From NCBI GenBank assembly GCA_964430275.1, contig CAYSGF010000146.1:1-15133 (forward strand): a stretch of DNA of 15,133 bases, given 5' to 3'. The notes beneath the pieces are model-generated. The model was not told where the DNA came from. It ran no database searches and saw nothing but the letters and a program-made list of their open reading frames with translations. The position numbers and the translations under genes were made by a program. Numbering within the stretch: position 1 is the stretch's first letter; each line of letters opens with the position of its first letter. Positions 1 to 7,514 of this stretch are shown in pieces. The stretch comes from DASTYK01 sp964430275 (GTDB lineage Bacteria > Gemmatimonadota > Gemmatimonadetes > Longimicrobiales > RSA9).

Positions 1-2370
1 GCCGCGGCCGAGCGGGCCGAAGCCAACGTCCGGCTCACCGAATCGCAGAACGCTCTCGCGCAGACGCTGGTAGCGCGACGCGGCAATCGCGCCGGCCAGC
101 ACGAGCACGCCGCTCAGCACACTGAACGCACCCATGAAGCGGATGCCCAGGGTGGCGCGGCCGATGATCCGCTCGAGGGTCTCCTGCACGAGCGCGAGAT
201 CGATGGCAGTGACGTTCGGAAACGAGGTCGCCAGTTCGCGCTGGAGCAGCGCCCGTGCGCTGTCGCCCTGCAGCCGTGCGAGCAGGACGAAGCTCTGAGG
301 CGCCTGTTCCAGAACACCTGGCTCGAATACGACGAAGAAGTTCGTATCGAGCCGTGCCCAGTCGACGTCGCGGATGCTCGTGATCACGCTCTGCAGGGTG
401 CGCCCCTGCAGGTCCCACGTGATGGTATCGCCGAGTGCGACATTGAGCGACGCTGCGACGCCGTCCTCGATCGAGATCCGTGCCGGTGCTCGTACACCGT
501 CACCCGAAGGCGCTTCCCGCGTGATCGGTGACGACGACTCGCCAACCGCCCGCGTGCCGTCGAACCACTCGCCGGCAGCGAGCGTTTCCGTATCCGTCAG
601 CACGTCCCGGTACGTGTTGCGGTACTCGCGGCGCAGCGCCCACGGCTCGATGTCCCGGGCGCGTGCACTCGCCAGAATACTGTCAGCCGTCACACCGTTG
701 ATCGCGGCAATGCGTGCGGTGACGATCGGCTCCATGCGCACACGCGTCTGCCCGAGGGATGGCAGCGCGGCAATCCCCGCGCGCTGGTCGGGCTGGATCC
801 CGAACGCCAGCACGTTCGGCTGGGCGGCGAGATTACGGACCGCGAATGCGTTGACGAGGTTGTGCTGCACCAGCCACATCGTCGCGATGATGAAGACACC
901 GAATCCGAGTGCAACGGTGACGGCCGTCGTCTGGTTATGCGGCCGGAACAGGCTGGCGATTCCCTGTCTGACGACCCACCGCGCCCGTACGGGTGTCCAC
1001 CGCCGCGTGGCACGAATCAACAGGGACGCGCACAGCAGCAGCAGCAGCATCGTGATGAGGATGGCGAGTGCGTAGGCAAGGCCGGCGGCCCATGCGCCTG
1101 CCTGCCACACTGCGAGTCCGGCTACGCCTGCAACGAGCGCGATCCACGCGAGCACCCGTGCGCCGTCGAAGCGGCGCTGCACGGGTTCGATCTCCTGCCG
1201 GATCGCCTGCAGCGGTGTTATGCCCCGGATCTGCAGCAGGGGCAGGAGCGCGAAGAGCAGGGCAACGCCGAGGCCGATCGCGAGGCCGGAGACGATGGGC
1301 AGCGCGCGCACGCGGAACGCCACCTCCACGGGCAGCGTGTCACGCAGCACGTATGGCAGTGCGGCCTGTACGGCAAGTCCCAGCACGACACCGGCCGCGG
1401 CGCCCGCGAGACCGAGGAGGCCGGCCTGCAGCAGATACGCGACGAATGCCTGCGCCTGCGTCGCGCCCAGACAGCGCAGCGTCGCAATGATCCCGCGCTT
1501 GTCGCTGATGAACACGTTCACTGCACTGCCGACCCCGAGTCCGCCGAGCAGCAGAGCGGTGAGGCCAACGAGCCCGAGGAACCGCGAGAGCGCGCCCACC
1601 GCCTCCGCGATTTCCTCCCCTTGCCCCTCCGCCGTCTCGAACGCGATCTCCTGGCGACGCAAGCGGTCGTGGTAACGGTCGATGAAGCGCTGTGCGTCCC
1701 GCGGCTCATCGAGCTGCACGAACACCTGGTGCTGCGAGATGCTGCCGAGCGTGATCAGCCCGGTTGCCTCCATGTGCCGGTGCGCGATGAAAACACGCGG
1801 GCCGGCCGCACTCCGGAAGCCGAGCTCGGCTGGCAGATTCTCGATCGTACCGGCAATGCGGAAGCGCAACGCGCCGAGCTGAATCGTGTCACCCGTCTGC
1901 GCCCCGGTCTGCAGCAGCAGCATCGGCTCGACGAGCGCGTCGCGGCCACCCGTGAGTGTCTCCCACAGGGCCGGCGGGTCCGTCTGCCAGGTATCGTAGA
2001 ATGGATAGGTGGGCTCGACCGCGCGGAGCTGCACGAGACGGGCACGTCCCGAATCGGGCGCATGCACCGGCCGCACGAGTCCCATGGACAGCGTCGAGGT
2101 GACACGCGCGACGCGCGCACCACTCGTGGCGAGCGAGTCGACGAGCAGCATGACACTGTCGGGGAGTGGCTGATCCGACTGCAGTCGCACATCGCCGCCC
2201 AGCAACCGCTGCGCGTCCGCACGTACGGTATCGACGATGTTCGCGCGGTATGCATTGATCGCGACGAGCGCGGCGACACCGAGCGTGATCGCGCCCATGT
2301 ACAGTCCCAGGCGTCGCGTGCTGGAGCGGCTCTCGCGCAGGGCATGGCGCAGCGCGAACGGTGTTCTCAT
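1..2370 (-). CDS. ybbP: FtsX-like ABC transporter permease, YbbP type (partial, C-terminus beyond window)
   Basis: Inner-membrane permease of a YbbA/YbbP-type (MacB/LolCDE-like) ABC system; partner of the ATPase immediately upstream. The frame is open for all 790 codons from the ATG at 2370 to base 1. It starts MRTPFALRHALRES, followed by one membrane segment (about residues 21-40), a large extracytoplasmic domain with the family-like LLGGDVRLQ, then a first FtsX block with hydrophobic helices (LGLVGLTALLLGGLGVG) and the conserved IATLRCLGATQAQ loop. More helices, a second extracytoplasmic domain, and the first helix of the second FtsX block (FMGAFSVLSGVLVLAGAIAA) follow. The start overlaps the ATPase stop by 4 nt (ATGA), so translation is probably coupled. 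Oddity: after RESVL (residue 775) the expected LLRTLGAS-like loop is missing in this frame, suggesting a frameshift or sequence-end error at 1-48. The substrate is unknown; lipid or lipoprotein handling is the usual family guess. Confidence 0.88.
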   Translation of the reverse strand, partial: MRTPFALRHALRESRSSTRRLGLYMGAITLGVAALVAINAYRANIVDTVRADAQRLLGGDVRLQSDQPLPDSVMLLVDSLATSGARVARVTSTLSMGLVRPVHAPDSGRARLVQLRAVEPTYPFYDTWQTDPPALWETLTGGRDALVEPMLLLQTGAQTGDTIQLGALRFRIAGTIENLPAELGFRSAAGPRVFIAHRHMEATGLITLGSISQHQVFVQLDEPRDAQRFIDRYHDRLRRQEIAFETAEGQGEEIAEAVGALSRFLGLVGLTALLLGGLGVGSAVNVFISDKRGIIATLRCLGATQAQAFVAYLLQAGLLGLAGAAAGVVLGLAVQAALPYVLRDTLPVEVAFRVRALPIVSGLAIGLGVALLFALLPLLQIRGITPLQAIRQEIEPVQRRFDGARVLAWIALVAGVAGLAVWQAGAWAAGLAYALAILITMLLLLLCASLLIRATRRWTPVRARWVVRQGIASLFRPHNQTTAVTVALGFGVFIIATMWLVQHNLVNAFAVRNLAAQPNVLAFGIQPDQRAGIAALPSLGQTRVRMEPIVTARIAAINGVTADSILASARARDIEPWALRREYRNTYRDVLTDTETLAAGEWFDGTRAVGESSSPITREAPSGDGVRAPARISIEDGVAASLNVALGDTITWDLQGRTLQSVITSIRDVDWARLDTNFFVVFEPGVLEQAPQSFVLLARLQGDSARALLQRELATSFPNVTAIDLALVQETLERIIGRATLGIRFMGAFSVLSGVLVLAGAIAASRYQRLRESVLRFGEPDVGFGPLGRG

Positions 2371-3047
2371 GCAGTGCGATCGTCGCCGGCGATGCGACCG
2401 CCCGCAATGCGTATGATGCGGTGCGCGCGGGCAGCGAGGTCGGGATCGTGCGTGACGAGGACGAGCGTTGCGCGTGACGCTTCGTTGAGCTGCAAGAGCA
2501 GGTCGATGATGCGGCCACCGGTCTGCGCATCAAGGTTGCCGGTCGGTTCGTCTGCGAACAGTACCTGCGGATCATTGGCGAACGCGCGTGCGATCGCCAC
2601 GCGCTGCTGCTCACCGCCGGACAGCTGTGCAGGGTAGTGGTGTGACCGGTCGCCGAGGCCGACATGCCCGAGCAGCTCGCGTGCACGCGAGTCCGCGCCG
2701 CGCGCAGTACCGCGCAGCTCGAGCGGCACGAGCACGTTCTCGAGCGCAGTGAGCGTGGGCACGAGCTGAAAGCTCTGGAACACGAAGCCGATGCGCTCCG
2801 CGCGCAGGCGCGCTCGCGCGTCCTCGTCGAGCGTGGCCAGGTCGATGCCATCGAGCAGCACACGACCGGCGGCGGGACGATCCAGTCCGGCGAGCAGGCC
2901 GAGCAGCGTCGTCTTGCCGCTGCCCGACGGGCCGACGATGGCGACGAACTCCTGCGCGGCGACGACGAGGTCGATACTCTCCAGGACCGTGAGCGGACGA
3001 CCGGCACTGCGGTACGTCTGCGTGAGTCCTTCTGCCATGATCATCAT
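2367..3047 (-). CDS. ybbA: ABC transporter ATP-binding protein, YbbA/LolD type
   Basis: Cytoplasmic ATPase powering the adjacent FtsX-like permease. A complete nucleotide-binding domain is visible (numbering from the ATG at 3047, 226 aa): Walker A GPSGSGKT 39-46, Q-loop Q91 in FVFQSFQLVPTLTALENV, signature LSGGEQQR 142-149, Walker B VLFADEPTGNLD 162-173 and H-loop H200. FVFQSF, PTLxALENV and HxPAQLSGGEQQRVA are close to E. coli YbbA as I remember it. The MacB/LolD/YbbA branch pairs with FtsX-type permeases, and one follows here with an ATGA overlap. The start is uncertain: TTG 3056 and ATG 3047, 3044 and 3038 are all in frame; 3044 or 3047 give the normal short N-terminus. No clear Shine-Dalgarno site precedes any of them. 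The 5' end overlaps the start of the divergent hydrolase. Confidence 0.93.
   Translation of the reverse strand: MMIMAEGLTQTYRSAGRPLTVLESIDLVVAAQEFVAIVGPSGSGKTTLLGLLAGLDRPAAGRVLLDGIDLATLDEDARARLRAERIGFVFQSFQLVPTLTALENVLVPLELRGTARGADSRARELLGHVGLGDRSHHYPAQLSGGEQQRVAIARAFANDPQVLFADEPTGNLDAQTGGRIIDLLLQLNEASRATLVLVTHDPDLAARAHRIIRIAGGRIAGDDRTA
3037..3047. promoter_or_regulatory. Overlapping divergent start codons (ybbA-type / tesA-type)
   Basis: The plus strand carries ATG at 3037 and 3046 for the hydrolase, and the minus strand carries ATG at 3038, 3044 and 3047 for the ATPase; the core is the palindrome ATGATCAT. There is no intergenic space, so each gene's promoter and ribosome site must lie inside the other's coding region, unless transcripts are leaderless. 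I see no convincing -35/-10 pair or Shine-Dalgarno site on either side. Confidence 0.55.
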
Positions 3048-3765
3048 GACGCGCAAGATAGTCGTGCTGTTCGCGGCGTCGCTAATCGCCTGTCAGCCGG
3101 ATGCGCCGGCATCGAGCGCGACCGCGGAAGCCGACGCTGGTGCACGGCCGGCCGACACGACGTCGGGCACAGCGGGCGGCGCCACAATGGAGACGCCCCG
3201 TGACACCGACGTGGCCGGCATCCTGTTCCTGGGGACCAGCCTCACCGCCGGCTACGGCGTCGGCGCGGACGCGGCATACCCCGCGCTCATCCAGGCGCGC
3301 ATCGATTCCGCCGGGCTGCCGTATCGCGTGATCAATGCCGGGCTGAGCGGCGAGACGAGCGCCGGCGGACTACGGCGGCTCGACTGGTCGCTACAGGACT
3401 CCATCGCCGTGCTCGTGCTGGAGCTGGGCGCAAACGACGGATTGCGCGGCCTGCCCATCGAGCAGCTGCGCGAGAACCTCGACGCGATCCTGCGCCGCAC
3501 GCGCGAACGTTACCCCGACGTCCGACTCGTCATCGCCGGCATGGAAGCGCCACCCAACCTCGGCAATCGCTACACCCGCCGTTTCCGTGAGACGTTCGTC
3601 GAGCTCGCTGACGAACACGACGCGGCTCTGATTCCGTTCCTGCTGGACGGTGTCGCTGCCGAGCCGGCATACAATCAGAGTGACGGCATCCATCCGAACG
3701 AGTCGGGCCACAGGGTGCTGGCGACGAACGTGTGGGACGTGCTGGAGCCGCTGCTGAAGGAGTAG
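3046..3765 (+). CDS. tesA: SGNH/GDSL hydrolase lipoprotein, TesA-like esterase/lysophospholipase
   Basis: Predicted envelope-anchored serine esterase, 239 aa, hydrolysing acyl esters or thioesters (TesA/arylesterase group). From the ATG at 3046 there is a lipoprotein signal MTRKIVVLFAASLIAC with lipobox LIAC and Cys16. A low-complexity Ala/Thr/Asp/Gly linker (17-55) follows, then the SGNH fold. Block I is FLGTSLTAGYG (nucleophile Ser65; the usual GDSL reads GTSL), block II NAGLSGETSAGG (Gly99), block III GAND (Asn130), block V SDGIHPNESGH (Asp213, His216), so the full catalytic set is present. An in-frame ATG at 3037 would add only three residues. It is divergent from the ybbA/ybbP-type pair, the same arrangement as E. 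coli tesA. The fold is certain; the exact substrate is not. Unlike E. coli TesA, it looks lipidated rather than released to the periplasm. Confidence 0.92.
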   Translation: MTRKIVVLFAASLIACQPDAPASSATAEADAGARPADTTSGTAGGATMETPRDTDVAGILFLGTSLTAGYGVGADAAYPALIQARIDSAGLPYRVINAGLSGETSAGGLRRLDWSLQDSIAVLVLELGANDGLRGLPIEQLRENLDAILRRTRERYPDVRLVIAGMEAPPNLGNRYTRRFRETFVELADEHDAALIPFLLDGVAAEPAYNQSDGIHPNESGHRVLATNVWDVLEPLLKE

Positions 3766-3785
3766 GTGACACCGGATGCGCGTGC

Positions 3786-4445
3786 TCACCCTCTTCGATC
3801 GCTGAGAAAGCTCCTGTCGAAATTGGCCAGGATCGCCGCGGGATCCTGATAGACCTCGCGTGCGCCCGTGAGGCTGACGCGCGTCCAGCCGCCGCACAGG
3901 ACGCCGATGATGGAGACACCGGCATTGCGAGCTGCGGACACGTCGTACGGCGTGTCTCCGATCATGATGGCGCCCTGCGCGCTCGAGCCGGCGCGCTGGA
4001 GCGCGGCTTCCACGATATCCGGCGCCGGCTTCGACTCCTCCGCGTCATCGCTGCTCGTCTGGCGACGGAGCAGATCCTCGAGTCCGGCCTGTTCCAGGAG
4101 CGCGGTCATGTCCTCCTCACTCGCGGAGGTTGCGACCACCAGCGTGTGGCCGTGCTCCATGAGACGCTCGACGAGCTCACGCGCCCGCGGAAACGGACGC
4201 AGCTCCGGCAGGTAGTCGCTGCGGAAGATCTCGCCGCGCCGTTCGAGCAGCTCGCGTCCCGTCTTCGACTCTGCATGGATACCCGTCAGCGCAGGCAGCA
4301 CCCGGTCGCCGCCCATGCCGACGAGCCAGCGGACTTGATCGTAAGCGATCGGGTGACCGGTCTCGCGGCCCACGTCGACCCACGCGTGTGCGTGTGCGTC
4401 GTTGCTGTCGATGAGGGTGCCGTCGATGTCGAGAAGGACCGTCAT
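3786..4445 (-). CDS. HAD-superfamily hydrolase, phosphoglycolate phosphatase-like
   Basis: Cytosolic Mg-dependent phosphatase with the haloacid dehalogenase fold, 219 aa. Motif I is LLDIDGTLIDS (Asp6 nucleophile, Asp8 acid/base), motif II VVATSAS (Thr106/Ser107), motif III Lys139 in ESKPAPD, motif IV MIGDTPYDVSAARNAG (Asp164, Asp168). A helical C1-type cap lies between motifs I and II (about 15-85). This layout fits Gph/beta-phosphoglucomutase-type HADs; the substrate cannot be read from sequence. The start ATG at 4445 is preceded by AGGAG with a 10-nt spacer; a longer upstream reading to 4607 would add unrelated low-complexity residues before the MTVLLDIDGT start. It converges with the hydrolase at its 3' end (20-nt gap, no clear terminator) and diverges from the AAA ATPase. 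Confidence 0.9.
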   Translation of the reverse strand: MTVLLDIDGTLIDSNDAHAHAWVDVGRETGHPIAYDQVRWLVGMGGDRVLPALTGIHAESKTGRELLERRGEIFRSDYLPELRPFPRARELVERLMEHGHTLVVATSASEEDMTALLEQAGLEDLLRRQTSSDDAEESKPAPDIVEAALQRAGSSAQGAIMIGDTPYDVSAARNAGVSIIGVLCGGWTRVSLTGAREVYQDPAAILANFDRSFLSDRRG

Positions 4446-4537
4446 TGCCGCCTGTCTCCTGTGCGCTCCGCGTGATCGAGCGGTCGCTATGCAAGAGGTC
4501 AGCCGCGACGGGCGGGTTGTGGCAGGGACGAAATGCA

Positions 4538-4595
4538 ACGGACGTGAAGCCTCGGGGTGGCCCTGCCATACCAGCCCCGGAGACTCCACGTCCGT
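4538..4595. repeat. Long imperfect inverted repeat (hairpin) in the HAD/CDC48 intergenic region
   Basis: The left arm begins ACGGACGTG at 4538-4546 and pairs perfectly with CACGTCCGT at 4587-4595. Pairing continues inward with two single mismatches and one bulge (AG/CT, CTC/GAG, GGGG/CCCC), down to TGG/CCA around the loop CCCTGCCATA at 4561-4570. The total is about 20 base pairs over 58 nt. No T-run follows on either strand, so it does not look like an intrinsic terminator. It could be a structured 5' leader or a protein-binding site about 275 nt upstream of the ATPase start. Confidence 0.6.
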
Positions 4596-4853
4596 GCGAA
4601 GAGACACGAGCCGGGTGGCCCCGGCATCGACAAGCTAGTGCCGCGCACGGTCGTGCGGGTGGCATGCGGGTCAGAGGTGTGTCAGAGATTGATCGGCAAA
4701 TGTCAGGAACTCGTGAGGACGTCCATCTGCTTGAAGGTCCGTCATTTGGCCGGCCGCTGCGGCCGCTCGCCGCAACGGCGTCCCGGGTCGCTGGTGCGGC
4801 ACATCGGCAATCCGCACGGAACTTGCTCCCTCCGGACCGCTCAACGACCTGGC

Positions 4854-4859
4854 GAGGAG
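4854..4859 (+). promoter_or_regulatory. Ribosome binding site of the CDC48-like gene
   Basis: GAGGAG lies 10 nt before the ATG at 4870. It supports that start over the out-of-frame ATG at 4860. Confidence 0.65.
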
Positions 4860-4869
4860 ATGACGTCAC

Positions 4870-7173
4870 ATGCCGGAACAGGATCGAGAGGGCGGGGTGA
4901 AGGTCCAGATCGCGGGTGCCAAGCCGCAGGACGTGGGCACGGGCACGGCGCGCATCAGTCGCAAGGCACTGCAGGCGATCGGGGCGAAGGAGGGCGACGT
5001 CATCGAGATCTCGGGGAAGCGGCCGACCGCGGCGATCGCGCTGCGCCCCTACCCGGAGGACGAGGGGCTCGAGGTCATGCGGCTGGACGGGCTCCAGCGC
5101 GGCAATGCAGGCGTGAGCATCGGCGACCATACGGAAGTGAAGAAGGCGGAGCCGAAGCCGGCGCGGCGCATCCAGCTAGCCCCGGCGCAGAAGAATCTCC
5201 GGCTCGTGGGCTCGGGTGACATGCTGCGGCGCACACTGTTCCAGCGCCCACTGATCGGCGGCGACGTCATCTCGACCTCGATCTATCAGCGCAACGCCGC
5301 CGGGCAGCCGGGGCAGAACATGCCCGAGGACCTGTTCCGCATGTTCTTCGATCAGCCGGCGTTCGGTCTGCAGGAGATCCGGCTGCGTGTGATCTCGACG
5401 ACCCCGCGCGGCATTGTGCAGGTGGCGCAGGATACGGAGATCGAGCTGCTTCCCGAGTACGTCGAGCAGGAGGAAGAGCAGCGGCTCGATGTCACGTACG
5501 ACGATGTTGGTGGCATTGGCGGCTCGCTCCAGCAGGTGCGCGAGATGATCGAGCTGCCGTTGAAGCATCCCGAGCTCTTTCAGCGGCTCGGAATCGACCC
5601 GCCGAAGGGCGTGCTGCTCTATGGTCCGCCCGGTACGGGCAAGACGCTGCTCGCACGAGCGGTCGCGAATGAGAGCGACGCGAAGTTCTTTCACATCGCC
5701 GGCCCGGAGATCATGGGCCGCTTCTATGGCGAGTCGGAGCAGCGGCTGCGCGAGATCTTCCAGCAGGCACAGCAGCAGTCACCGTCGATCGTGTTCATCG
5801 ATGAGATCGACTCGATTGCGCCGAAGCGCGAGGACGTGACCGGTGAAGTCGAGCGGCGTGTCGTCGCGCAGCTGCTGACACTGCTCGACGGTCTCGAGCC
5901 GCGCCAGAACGTGATCGTCATTGGTGCGACGAACCGCATCGACGCGGTGGACGAGGCGCTGCGCCGCCCGGGTCGTTTCGACCGCGAGATCATCATTGGC
6001 GTGCCGGACGTGAAGGGCCGGCGCGAGATCCTGGCGATCCACACGCGCGGCATGCCGCTGGAACGCGACGTCGATCTCGACGAGCTCGCGCGCATCTCCT
6101 ACGGCTACGTCGGCGCGGACATGGCAGCCCTCGCGCGCGAGGCCGCGATGGAGACACTGCGTCGCTACCTCCCCGAGATGGATCTCGACTCCGGCCAGAT
6201 CGAGGAGTCCCTGCTCGCGAAGCTGCGCGTCACGAGCGATGACTTCATGAACGCGATCCGGCGCATCCAGCCGAGCGCACTGCGCGAGATCATGATCGAG
6301 GCACCGACCGTCGGCTGGGACGATATCGGCGGGCTCGACCAGCCGAAGCGCGAGTTGCGCGAGGGCATCGAGCTGCCGCTCAAGCATCCGGAGGCGTTTC
6401 GGCGGCTCGGCATCCGAGCGGCCAAGGGGTTCCTCCTGTTCGGTCCGCCGGGCACCGGCAAGACGATGCTCGCGAAGGCCGTCGCGCGCGAGGCGGAAGC
6501 GAACTTCATCGCGACGAAGTCGTCCGACCTGCTGTCGAAGTGGTACGGCGAATCGGAGCAGCAGATCGCGCGGCTGTTCCAGCGCGCACGCCAGGTCGCG
6601 CCGACGGTCATCTTCATCGACGAGATCGACTCACTCGCGCCGACCCGCGGCGGCGGACTGGGCGAGCCCGCCGTAACGGAGCGGGTCGTGAACACACTGC
6701 TCGCGGAGATGGACGGCCTCGAGGAGCTGCGCGGCGTGATCGTGATCGCGGCATCGAACCGGCCGGCCCTGCTCGACCCGGCGCTGCTCCGTCCCGGCCG
6801 CTTCGACGACCTCGTGTACGTGCCGGTACCCGGGCGCGAAGGCCGACTCCACATCCTGCGCATCCACACGTCCTCAATGCCGCTCCATGACGGCGTGGAC
6901 CTCGAACAGTTCGCCGAGCGAACGCAGGGTTACACGGGCGCAGACCTCGAGGACCTCGTGCGGCGCGCCGGCCTGGAGGCACTCCGTGAGGAGATCAGCA
7001 GTGACATCGTCGAGGCGCGGCACTTCGAGGCAGCGCTCAAGGAGACGCGCGCGTCCGTGACGAAGGAGATGGAGAAGGAGTACGAGGAGCTGCTCAAGAC
7101 GCTGAAGAGCGAGTCGCCGCGTGGACCCACGCGCATCGGCTTCGCACTGGCGGAGGAACTCGCGGAGCGGTGA
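4870..7173 (+). CDS. CDC48/VCP-type two-ring AAA+ ATPase
   Basis: Hexameric unfoldase/segregase related to archaeal VAT and eukaryotic Cdc48/p97, 767 aa. An N-terminal double-psi-barrel-like domain (about 10-97: VQIAGAKPQDVGTGTARIS, EGDVIEISGKR) is followed by a second N-subdomain (about 105-195). D1 has Walker A GPPGTGKT (252-259), Walker B IVFIDEID (307-314), a pore loop around GRFYGESE, and Arg fingers R366/R369 in RRPGRFDRE. D2 has Walker A GPPGTGKT (525-532), Walker B IFIDEID (581-587), pore loop SKWYGESEQQ, and arginines R641/R644 in LRPGRFDDL. Both rings look catalytically intact. A charged helical tail (about 725-750) follows, and the protein ends AEELAER, with no HbYX proteasome-docking motif. 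RBS GAGGAG 10 nt before the ATG. It is monocistronic here, with a strong terminator downstream. Partners and substrates are not evident from neighbours. The family is common in archaea and patchy in bacteria. Confidence 0.96.
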   Translation: MPEQDREGGVKVQIAGAKPQDVGTGTARISRKALQAIGAKEGDVIEISGKRPTAAIALRPYPEDEGLEVMRLDGLQRGNAGVSIGDHTEVKKAEPKPARRIQLAPAQKNLRLVGSGDMLRRTLFQRPLIGGDVISTSIYQRNAAGQPGQNMPEDLFRMFFDQPAFGLQEIRLRVISTTPRGIVQVAQDTEIELLPEYVEQEEEQRLDVTYDDVGGIGGSLQQVREMIELPLKHPELFQRLGIDPPKGVLLYGPPGTGKTLLARAVANESDAKFFHIAGPEIMGRFYGESEQRLREIFQQAQQQSPSIVFIDEIDSIAPKREDVTGEVERRVVAQLLTLLDGLEPRQNVIVIGATNRIDAVDEALRRPGRFDREIIIGVPDVKGRREILAIHTRGMPLERDVDLDELARISYGYVGADMAALAREAAMETLRRYLPEMDLDSGQIEESLLAKLRVTSDDFMNAIRRIQPSALREIMIEAPTVGWDDIGGLDQPKRELREGIELPLKHPEAFRRLGIRAAKGFLLFGPPGTGKTMLAKAVAREAEANFIATKSSDLLSKWYGESEQQIARLFQRARQVAPTVIFIDEIDSLAPTRGGGLGEPAVTERVVNTLLAEMDGLEELRGVIVIAASNRPALLDPALLRPGRFDDLVYVPVPGREGRLHILRIHTSSMPLHDGVDLEQFAERTQGYTGADLEDLVRRAGLEALREEISSDIVEARHFEAALKETRASVTKEMEKEYEELLKTLKSESPRGPTRIGFALAEELAER

Positions 7174-7244
7174 GGAAGGTGCGCGTGGCGAGCGATGCTT
7201 CCGGCGTTATGAGCGCTCTCGTTCGCGGCGCTTCACGTGCCGGA

Positions 7245-7478
7245 ACAACATCTTTACCACAGAGCCCACGGAGGGCACAGAGCCTCGAGTCGAGAGCGCG
7301 CCCGGACGCGGATGGTGTCCGGGCGCTCTTTTTTTGGTATGGCGGGTTCGGATCACGGAATACCCGCCGCCATCGTGACTACGCCGGATCCCGCCAAAAA
7401 ACGGAACGTGAAGGACGCACGAGCCCGCGGCATCCCACCCTCTCCGTGGGCTCCGCGGGTCTGTGGTAAAGAAGTTGT
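7245..7478. mobile_element. MITE-like palindromic repeat element (CACAGAG-type ends), no coding capacity
   Basis: The outer arms ACAACATCTTTACCACAGA (7245-7263) and, on the opposite strand, ACAACTTCTTTACCACAGA (7460-7478) match at 18 of 19 positions. Similarity continues inward as CCCACGGAG versus CCCGCGGAG and further CACRGAG-like modules. The centre holds an intrinsic terminator and a smaller hairpin. There is no transposase, and I could not see a clear target-site duplication. CACAGAG-rich repeats of this look occur between genes in several environmental phyla, in my recollection; whether this one is mobile, a structured RNA or a double terminator is inference. Confidence 0.5.
7293..7335 (+). 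terminator. Rho-independent terminator downstream of the CDC48-like gene
   Basis: The stem is AGAGCG (7293-7298) plus CCCGGAC (7301-7307) pairing with GTCCGGG (7317-7323) plus CGCTCT (7324-7329), with a 2-nt bulge and a 9-nt loop. It runs straight into seven T residues (7329-7335). The 13-bp GC-rich stem with U-tract is textbook. It lies about 120 nt after the ATPase stop, inside the palindromic repeat element. Confidence 0.88.
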
Positions 7479-7514
7479 CAGCGCCGCGCCCCCCCGCGCC
7501 GGCGGACGCGCTCC

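Larger units (their letters stand above)
4446..4869. other. 424-nt divergent intergenic region upstream of HAD and CDC48-like genes
   Basis: This gap must hold promoters for the HAD gene (minus) and the AAA ATPase (plus). A long imperfect hairpin lies at 4538-4595. The ATPase ribosome site GAGGAG at 4854-4859 sits about 10 nt before its ATG. Open frames across the region (for example 4445-4900 plus) are Arg/Ala/Gly-rich, have no recognisable domain, and look like chance in GC-rich DNA. I could not identify a convincing sigma-70 promoter, a CIRCE-like heat-shock operator, or a tRNA. Confidence 0.6.

Noticed and set aside
1..150. Coiled-coil-like plus-strand reading AAAERAEANVRLTESQ
   Set aside because: It is the antisense of the permease and stops having any protein-like pattern within about 30 codons; considered only as a hint of an unreliable sequence end.
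862..2637. 591-aa plus-strand open frame
   Set aside because: Antisense shadow of the permease; Gln/Arg/Glu-rich with no domain, while the minus strand encodes a clear FtsX-like protein.
3766..3790. GGTGA/TCACC pairing between the hydrolase and HAD genes as a terminator
   Set aside because: Only about 5 bp and no T-run on either strand.
4445..4900. Open frames in the HAD/CDC48 gap
   Set aside because: No domain or ribosome site, overlap the long hairpin and the ATPase start, Arg/Gly-rich composition.
7396..7401. A-run as a possible minus-strand terminator
   Set aside because: No stem-loop lies directly 5' of the T-run on the minus strand.
7121..7469. Short frames reading TTEPTEGTEP
   Set aside because: They are translations of the CACAGAG repeat element, not a protein gene.
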